The notes under the pieces were generated by a model that was given only the letters and a program-made list of their open reading frames with translations, made no database searches and had not been told where the DNA came from. Below, one piece after another: positions 59,475 through 64,000 of a DNA stretch of 64,000 nucleotides. Positions within the stretch are counted from its first letter, which is position 1. Every line of letters starts with the position of its first letter. Source of the stretch: Streptosporangium carneum (lineage in GTDB: Bacteria > Actinomycetota > Actinomycetes > Streptosporangiales > Streptosporangiaceae); NCBI RefSeq assembly GCF_027922005.1, contig NZ_BSEV01000002.1, positions 1 through 64,000 on the forward strand, in the 5' to 3' direction. The translations under genes and the position numbers were made by a program.

Positions 59475-60793
59475 GCGTTCTCCGCTTCGCGTCTTCCGGC
59501 CAGGAGGTCGGTCATGACCTCCACCTTCTCCATGAACAGTTCCCAGCTCCTGCCGGGCGTCAGGTGATAGGGCTCGAACACCACGGGCGCGTCCTCCCGC
59601 CAGTGCGCGAAGTCCCAGTCGTGGATGCGCGGGCGCAGCGCGGGGAAGTCGGGCACCAGCGGGTAGGGGACGAAGTTGTAGAGGTTGGCGAGCCAGACGA
59701 CGTCGGCGCACTCCCGCAGCCAGCGGACCGTTTCCGCGTGGCCGTTCTCCGTCTCCCTGGCGAGGCCGCCCATCACGTTGAGCACCACGCGCATGCCTCG
59801 CCGCTCGATCGCCAGCAAACTGTCGCGGTAGTGGTCCAGGCCCCGCGACAGCTTTCCCGACTCGCGGAGCATCTCGGTGTCGGCGGACTCGAACCCGAGC
59901 TCGACCGCCACGACGCCCAGCTCGGACATCGCGTCCAGCACCCACGGACGCACGGCCAGGACGTGTGTCTGCACGATGAAGCGATAACCGGGCCTGTCGC
60001 GGAAGACGGCCAGCAGGTTCCGCACGGCCTCGCGCGACTGGCCGAACGTCTTGTCCCCGATGTAGACAAGCCGCGTGCCGGGGTAGCGCTCGGCGAACTG
60101 GTCGACCTCCCGCCCCAGCGCGTTCTCCTCGACGAGGGTGAGTTGCTGGCTCCAGGCGTCTCCGCAGAAGCGGCACTTGTAGAGGCAGCCGTGGCTGGCG
60201 TTGAGCCTCAGCAGGGGGACCCGTCCCGCGTACCCTCCGAGGTGGCGGTACTGGGGCGCCCAGCTGATGCGCTCCTCGGCGATCCCCGAGCGGCTGCGCA
60301 CGGACAGCAGCCCGTCGGCCGAGGTCTCGGGGCGGAGGACCGCGCGCAACTGCTCGATCCCGACCTGCCCCCTGACCACCCTGCTGACGTCGTCGGGAGT
60401 GGCGAGAGGCGCCATGTTCCCCCCGAGCACGGTGATCCGCCCCATCCGCTTCAGGGCGCGGCTGACGCGCAGGGCCAGGTCGAGGTTCTGCGCCAGCGGG
60501 CTGAGCAGGATCGCGTCTCCGGGAGCGCTCACCTCGACGAGCGAGCGCAGGCAGTCGTCCGAGGAGGCGGCGGAGCTCAGGTCGACGAAGGAGGATTCGA
60601 CGTCGAGTTCGTCGAGCAGCGCGGTGATGTGGGCGACCCACAGGGGCATTTCCCAGAGACTCGCCTCCGGAATGAAGAACTCGGGAAAGAGGAGTGCGAA
60701 CTCCCGCTCGTACAGCTCGTAATAGCGGTTCAGGTCGCGTTGCGGCTCACTGGTCGAGGGAAACGGTAACTGGACGATATGCGCTGCGGGCAA
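59462..60793 (-). CDS. Radical SAM enzyme with cobalamin-binding-like N-terminal domain
   Basis: 443 residues from TTG 60793, with GGAGAAG just upstream. The N-terminal 150 residues have the Rossmann layout and LGGNMAPLATP motif of B12-binding domains, but no DxHxxG was seen, so cobalamin may bind base-off without a histidine ligand or not at all. The radical SAM cluster ligands are Cys203, Cys207 and Cys210 (GCLYKCRFCG). Later GFESADTEMLRESGK is a typical family motif. It may methylate or rearrange an unactivated carbon. It is the first large gene of the cluster. Confidence 0.9.
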   Translation of the reverse strand: MPAAHIVQLPFPSTSEPQRDLNRYYELYEREFALLFPEFFIPEASLWEMPLWVAHITALLDELDVESSFVDLSSAASSDDCLRSLVEVSAPGDAILLSPLAQNLDLALRVSRALKRMGRITVLGGNMAPLATPDDVSRVVRGQVGIEQLRAVLRPETSADGLLSVRSRSGIAEERISWAPQYRHLGGYAGRVPLLRLNASHGCLYKCRFCGDAWSQQLTLVEENALGREVDQFAERYPGTRLVYIGDKTFGQSREAVRNLLAVFRDRPGYRFIVQTHVLAVRPWVLDAMSELGVVAVELGFESADTEMLRESGKLSRGLDHYRDSLLAIERRGMRVVLNVMGGLARETENGHAETVRWLRECADVVWLANLYNFVPYPLVPDFPALRPRIHDWDFAHWREDAPVVFEPYHLTPGRSWELFMEKVEVMTDLLAGRREAENACLK

Positions 60794-60807
60794 TGACTTC
60801 TCCGTTA

Positions 60808-60921
60808 CTACGATTCAGTGCATGCGAATTCCGAGGAGTTGAAAGGCGATCCCCGCGCATAGGGGCGCATGGCCCCGGACACCCCTCTGAGGATTTCGGC
60901 GCCGCATCCGCCGACATCCAT
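60808..60921 (-). CDS. Candidate 37-residue peptide upstream of the radical SAM gene
   Basis: ATG 60921 opens 37 codons closed by TAG TAA, 14 bases before the radical SAM start. The product begins MDVGGCGAEIL and ends NSSEFACTES, with two cysteines, four arginines and a Ser-rich tail. There is no Shine-Dalgarno, but the -10 of a good promoter ends 9 bases before the ATG, so translation could be leaderless. An internal ATG would give the last 20 residues. It could be a precursor peptide or chance. Confidence 0.3.
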   Translation of the reverse strand: MDVGGCGAEILRGVSGAMRPYARGSPFNSSEFACTES

Positions 60922-60958
60922 AACAAACATGGATAATATTCTTTTCAACGAGAGTCAA
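60920..60958 (-). promoter_or_regulatory. Promoter of the radical SAM cluster
   Basis: Two overlapping solutions on the minus strand: TTGACT (60953-60958)-17-TATCCA (60930-60935), and TTGAAA (60943-60948)-17-TGTTAT (60920-60925). The AT-rich patch is exceptional in this G+C-rich window. Confidence 0.6.
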
Positions 60959-61355
60959 TAACCGTTCAGCGACATCGCACTACTCTCTGTTGCGACAAGA
61001 CGCCCCCACCTGCGCGGAAACCACCGGATAAAAACTGGTGCGAGCGTCCGGCGGGTGCGACGGGCACCTCGTCCGCCCCGTGCCTCACCCGGCCGCGGCC
61101 GCCCTTTTCCGCTTTTGCGGCCCGCCCTTTTCCCGGGCCGCCGGATCTCCCGGGTCACTGAACTTCCCGGGCCGCCGACCGCGTCGGCCCCGGAGGGCGT
61201 CCCGGCACGACGCCTCGGACGCGACCGGGCGGCACGACGCTCCGACGGAGGGCGGGCACGACGGCGGTTCGGACCCTGGACTGTAACAATCGGCTTGACG
61301 GGTCGGCGATGCCGACGGAGCGCCTCCTGTCAGGCCGTCTCAGAAAGGGCAGCCC
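60959..61355. other. Intergenic region between the cluster and the PfkB gene
   Basis: 397 bases. It holds an AT-richer part near 60960-61040 and then G+C-rich sequence with arginine-rich open frames that look like composition effects. A small hairpin GTCGGC-GAT-GCCGAC lies at 61302-61316, upstream of the kinase start. No gene is supported. Confidence 0.4.
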
Positions 61356-62324
61356 ATGTCCCGCAGCCAGGTCGCCGTGCTCGGCGAATGCGTCGCCGAC
61401 GCCTTCGCCACCGGGAAGGCGTCGCAGGGCGAGCTCACCCTGCGCGTCCTGCCCGGTGGCAGTCCCGCCAACACCGCCGTGGCCCTGTCACGGCTCGGCA
61501 CGCCCACCCGTTTCCTCGGACGGCTCTCCCGTGACACCTTCGGCGCGCTGTTCCGTTCCCACCTCGAGGCCTCGGGGGTCGATCTGACCGGCTGCGTGAG
61601 CGCGGCCGAGCCCAGCACGCTCGCGGTGGCCACGCTGGACGAGTCGGGGCGGGCGGACTACGCCTTCTACGCGGAGGGCTCGGCCGACTGGCAGTGGAGC
61701 GCGCAGGAGCTGAGCGCGGAGCAGATCGGCGACGTCGCCTGCCTGCACACCGGTTCCATCGCGCTGGTCCACGCCCCCGGGGCCGAGCGCATCGAGGAGT
61801 CGCTGGCACGGGTCGCCGCCCACGCCACGGTCTCGATCGACCCCAATGTGCGCGCGGGCTTCGTCGACCTGGCCGTCTACCGGGAGCGGATGCTCATGTG
61901 GTGCGCGCTCACCGACATCGTCAAGCTGAGCGACGACGACATGGAGACGATCCACCCCGGCGAGCCCGTGGAACGGGTCTGCGACGCCTGGCACGCCGCG
62001 GGCGCGCGGCTGATCGTGGTGACGCGCGGCCCCGAGGGCGCGCTCGTCTCCCTGGACGGCGAGCGCGCCACGGTGCCGGCCCCCGTCGTGAAGGTGGTGG
62101 ACACCGTCGGGGCGGGCGACTCCTTCACCGCCGGGCTGCTGCACCACCTGCACGCGGGCGACCTGCTCGGCGGACGGCTCGACGCCCTCGACCTCGACCG
62201 GGCCGCGAAGGCGGCCGCCTTCGCGGCCCGCGTCGCCGCGCTGACCTGCTCGGTACCGGGAGCCGACCCGCCGTGGGCCCGGGACCTCGCCGACGGCGGC
62301 TCACCGGGGGTGCGCCTGCCGTAG
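61356..62324 (+). CDS. PfkB family carbohydrate kinase (fructokinase-like)
   Basis: 322 residues. The two PfkB signatures are visible: GGSPANTAVALSRLG near residue 34, and DTVGAGDSFTAGLLHHL near 250 with the catalytic base Asp in GAGD. The substrate is likely fructose or a related sugar or nucleoside. ATG 61356 has AAAGGG upstream. It converges with the antiporter gene and is divergent from the radical SAM cluster. Confidence 0.92.
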   Translation: MSRSQVAVLGECVADAFATGKASQGELTLRVLPGGSPANTAVALSRLGTPTRFLGRLSRDTFGALFRSHLEASGVDLTGCVSAAEPSTLAVATLDESGRADYAFYAEGSADWQWSAQELSAEQIGDVACLHTGSIALVHAPGAERIEESLARVAAHATVSIDPNVRAGFVDLAVYRERMLMWCALTDIVKLSDDDMETIHPGEPVERVCDAWHAAGARLIVVTRGPEGALVSLDGERATVPAPVVKVVDTVGAGDSFTAGLLHHLHAGDLLGGRLDALDLDRAAKAAAFAARVAALTCSVPGADPPWARDLADGGSPGVRLP

Positions 62325-62363
62325 GGCACGGCGGACGGTCACGGGCCGCGAAGGCGCGCGGAA

Positions 62364-63578
62364 CTATCCCGACTGGGAGACGGCCCGCTCCCGGGTCCGG
62401 GTCCTGGCCCGCTCCAGCCTGCCCGTGAGCACGCGGGCGATCCATTCGGAACGGCTGGCGATCAGCGGCCCGAACAGGGCGAGCACGAGCACGTATCCGG
62501 CGATGAACGGCGCGAGCCTGCCGTCCAGTCCGGCGGCGAGCGCCATGGTCGCCAGGACCAGGGCGAACTCGCCCCGCGAGAGCACGGTCAGCGAGACGTT
62601 GACCGCCTCCGTCATGCCGAAGGAGTTCATCCTGGCGGCCAGCCCGCCGGCCACGACGTTGAGCACCAGGGTGATCGCCACCGCGGCCGCGATGGGCCAG
62701 GCGACGGAGAGCATGTCGCCCGGCTCGATGGACAGGCCGAACGTGAAGAAGAACAGGGCCGCGAAGGCGTCCCTGAGCGGATGGACGAGCTTGCGGATGC
62801 GCGGCGCCGCCCTGGTCGAGCTCAGGATGAGCCCGATCATGAAGGCGCCGATGGCGTCGGAGACACCGAGCTCCTCCGCGACGCCCGCGGTGAGGATCGC
62901 CAGGCCGGTGAACATCACCACGAGCAGTTCGTCGTCCTTGGTGGTCACGAGCTTGTCGACCAGCCGGGTGCCCCACCTGGCCAGCGCGGTCAGCGCGATC
63001 AGGAAGGCGAACGCCCTGCCGAAGGAGAGCGCGGCGGCGGCGAAGGTGTCGGCGCCGCTGAGAACCGGTTGCAGCACGGCCAGGTAGAGGGCGAGGAAGA
63101 CGTCCTCGACCACGATGATGCCCAGGATGAGGCGGCTCTCCGGGTTGCCGAGCCGCCCGAGGTCGACGAGCAGCTTGGTCACGATGGCCGAGGAGGAGAT
63201 CCCGACCACCCCGGCCAGGACCAGCGCCTCCCTGGTGCCCCAGCCGAGGGCGAACCCGAAGGCCAGGCCGCCGCCGACGTTGAGCACGATGTAGGTCACC
63301 CCGGCGAACACCAGCCGCTTGCCCCCCGCGGCGAGGTCGTCGAGGGAGAACTCGATGCCGAGGTAGAAGAGCAGGAAGATCAGGCCGAGCGCGGCGATGA
63401 CCTTCAGGTCGGCCGGGTTCTCCACCAGGGCGAGCCCGGGAGTGTGCGGGCCGAAGATGATGCCCGCGAGCATGAACAGGGGGATCGTCGGCAGCCCGAT
63501 CCGGGCCCCGAGCCTGGCGATGACCCCGGCGGCGAGGAAGGAGCCGCCGAGCGCGACGAGAGCGTCACCCAGTGCCAC
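62364..63578 (-). CDS. CPA2 family cation/proton antiporter
   Basis: 404 residues, about twelve membrane segments. Motifs of the KefB/KhtU branch are FLLFYLGIEFSLDDL, GISSSAIVTKLLVDLG and AIGAFMIGLILSST. It exchanges potassium or sodium for protons. The C-terminus lacks the RCK/TrkA domain of KefB, as in KhtU, whose regulator is a separate protein; none is seen downstream. GTG 63578 follows AAGGGGG. Confidence 0.9.
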   Translation of the reverse strand: MALGDALVALGGSFLAAGVIARLGARIGLPTIPLFMLAGIIFGPHTPGLALVENPADLKVIAALGLIFLLFYLGIEFSLDDLAAGGKRLVFAGVTYIVLNVGGGLAFGFALGWGTREALVLAGVVGISSSAIVTKLLVDLGRLGNPESRLILGIIVVEDVFLALYLAVLQPVLSGADTFAAAALSFGRAFAFLIALTALARWGTRLVDKLVTTKDDELLVVMFTGLAILTAGVAEELGVSDAIGAFMIGLILSSTRAAPRIRKLVHPLRDAFAALFFFTFGLSIEPGDMLSVAWPIAAAVAITLVLNVVAGGLAARMNSFGMTEAVNVSLTVLSRGEFALVLATMALAAGLDGRLAPFIAGYVLVLALFGPLIASRSEWIARVLTGRLERARTRTRERAVSQSG

Positions 63579-63645
63579 GGTGTCCCCCTTCCGGGCGGAT
63601 TCCGGGCATGGTGAAGGCGCATTCGTAGAACATGGAAAACCTCCG

Positions 63646-63978
63646 TCAGATGATCTCGGTGTCGGTTCGTCGGAGATCGCCGGACGGAGGCGCGCGGGGT
63701 TCGGAGTCGCCGGGTACGGGCTGCGCCACGGAAGGCGCGCAGGGACGGGGAAGGCCGGCCCGGGTCGCCCGTGTCGGCGGTCCCTGCCCGATGGCGGGCG
63801 GGAGCAGGCCGTGGCTCTCCGGATGCGGGAGGGCGGGGGGAAGCACCCCGCCGCCCGCCAGCGTGACGGCGAGCCCGGGTTCGTGGTGGAGGTCGCGGGG
63901 CGCCTGAAGCGGCGCGTGCACGACGGCGAGCAGGACGAGCAGAAGGGCGGCGACGGTACCGACGACCTTCCGCGACAA
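63646..63978 (-). CDS. Small putative exported protein
   Basis: 110 residues from TTG 63978. An N-terminal hydrophobic stretch VVGTVAALLLVLLAVVHAP could be a signal peptide or anchor. The rest is rich in Pro, Gly and His, without a recognised domain. It ends 67 bases before the antiporter start on the same strand. A TAGAGT box at the window edge may be its -10. The start and reality of the gene are uncertain. Confidence 0.4.
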   Translation of the reverse strand: MSRKVVGTVAALLLVLLAVVHAPLQAPRDLHHEPGLAVTLAGGGVLPPALPHPESHGLLPPAIGQGPPTRATRAGLPRPCAPSVAQPVPGDSEPRAPPSGDLRRTDTEII

Positions 63979-64000
63979 ACCGGGCCCTAACTCTAGGGAG

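Noticed and set aside
60955-61158. 67-codon arginine-rich ORF upstream of the radical SAM cluster
   Set aside because: It lies upstream of the cluster promoter, has no ribosome-binding site and an arginine-heavy composition expected by chance in this base context.
1-64000. Mobile elements, CRISPR arrays and tRNA genes
   Set aside because: No transposase or integrase motifs, no regularly spaced 20-40 bp repeats with unique spacers, and no tRNA-like cloverleaf was noticed. Fossil genes and repeats here are better explained by local duplication.

Overview
The window is about 70% G+C, uses GTG and TTG starts freely, and has many 4-bp ATGA/GTGA gene overlaps. Its gene content is typical of a soil actinomycete: NarGHJI and NarK, many secreted chitinases, TspO, PfkB and AraC/MarR/Lrp regulators. 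The best guess is a member of Streptosporangiales/Streptosporangiaceae; this is inferred from content and style, since no rRNA body lies inside the window. No transposase, integrase, CRISPR array or tRNA was seen.

Layout. 1-432: leader and three tandem promoters of an rRNA operon that runs leftward out of the window. 451-10212: AI-2E-type permease, AraC regulator, arylamine N-acetyltransferase, PhzF-like enzyme, a MoxR-type ATPase paired with a VWA/metallopeptidase-like protein, a GT-C-like membrane protein, a LapA-like protein and NarK. 10263-16842: narGHJI, divergent from narK and only 50 bp from it.

16937-28634 is a chitinase island, all on the minus strand: one GH19 and five GH18 enzymes with CBM2, CBM5/12-like or other carbohydrate-binding modules and FnIII repeats. 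Three GH18 genes are joined by ATGA overlaps. The island also holds strong hairpins after most transcription units, a tandem array of four hairpins, a 482-bp direct repeat, a decayed chitinase 3' end and a degenerate CBM2 gene. It looks like a locus that has grown by duplication and partly decayed.

28950-53057 is mostly ordinary accessory metabolism: nitroreductase/Lrp pair, YeiH exporter with a small membrane protein missed by length cut-offs, LysE exporter, several unknown membrane proteins, TspO, a NarL-type two-component system, DedA, a DMT-GT4-DUF998 operon, acyl-ACP desaturase, a large repeat protein, a ferredoxin-reductase-like flavoprotein, a lipoprotein, and a MarR regulator overlapping a rifampicin-phosphotransferase-like enzyme. 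The DedA and DMT genes have 5' leaders that share an arrangement of hairpins.

53044-60958 is the most unusual part: a tight minus-strand run of a cobalamin-fold radical SAM enzyme, an arginase/agmatinase-family ureohydrolase, a putative Fe(II)/2-oxoglutarate oxygenase with extra cysteines, a stand-alone M41-like HEAGH metallopeptidase, a FemAB/GNAT-like transferase, an APH-type kinase and an MFS exporter. A good promoter and a possible 37-codon ORF precede it. It reads as an undescribed small biosynthetic cluster with tailoring, kinase and export functions. The window ends with a PfkB kinase, a CPA2 cation/proton antiporter and a small exported protein.
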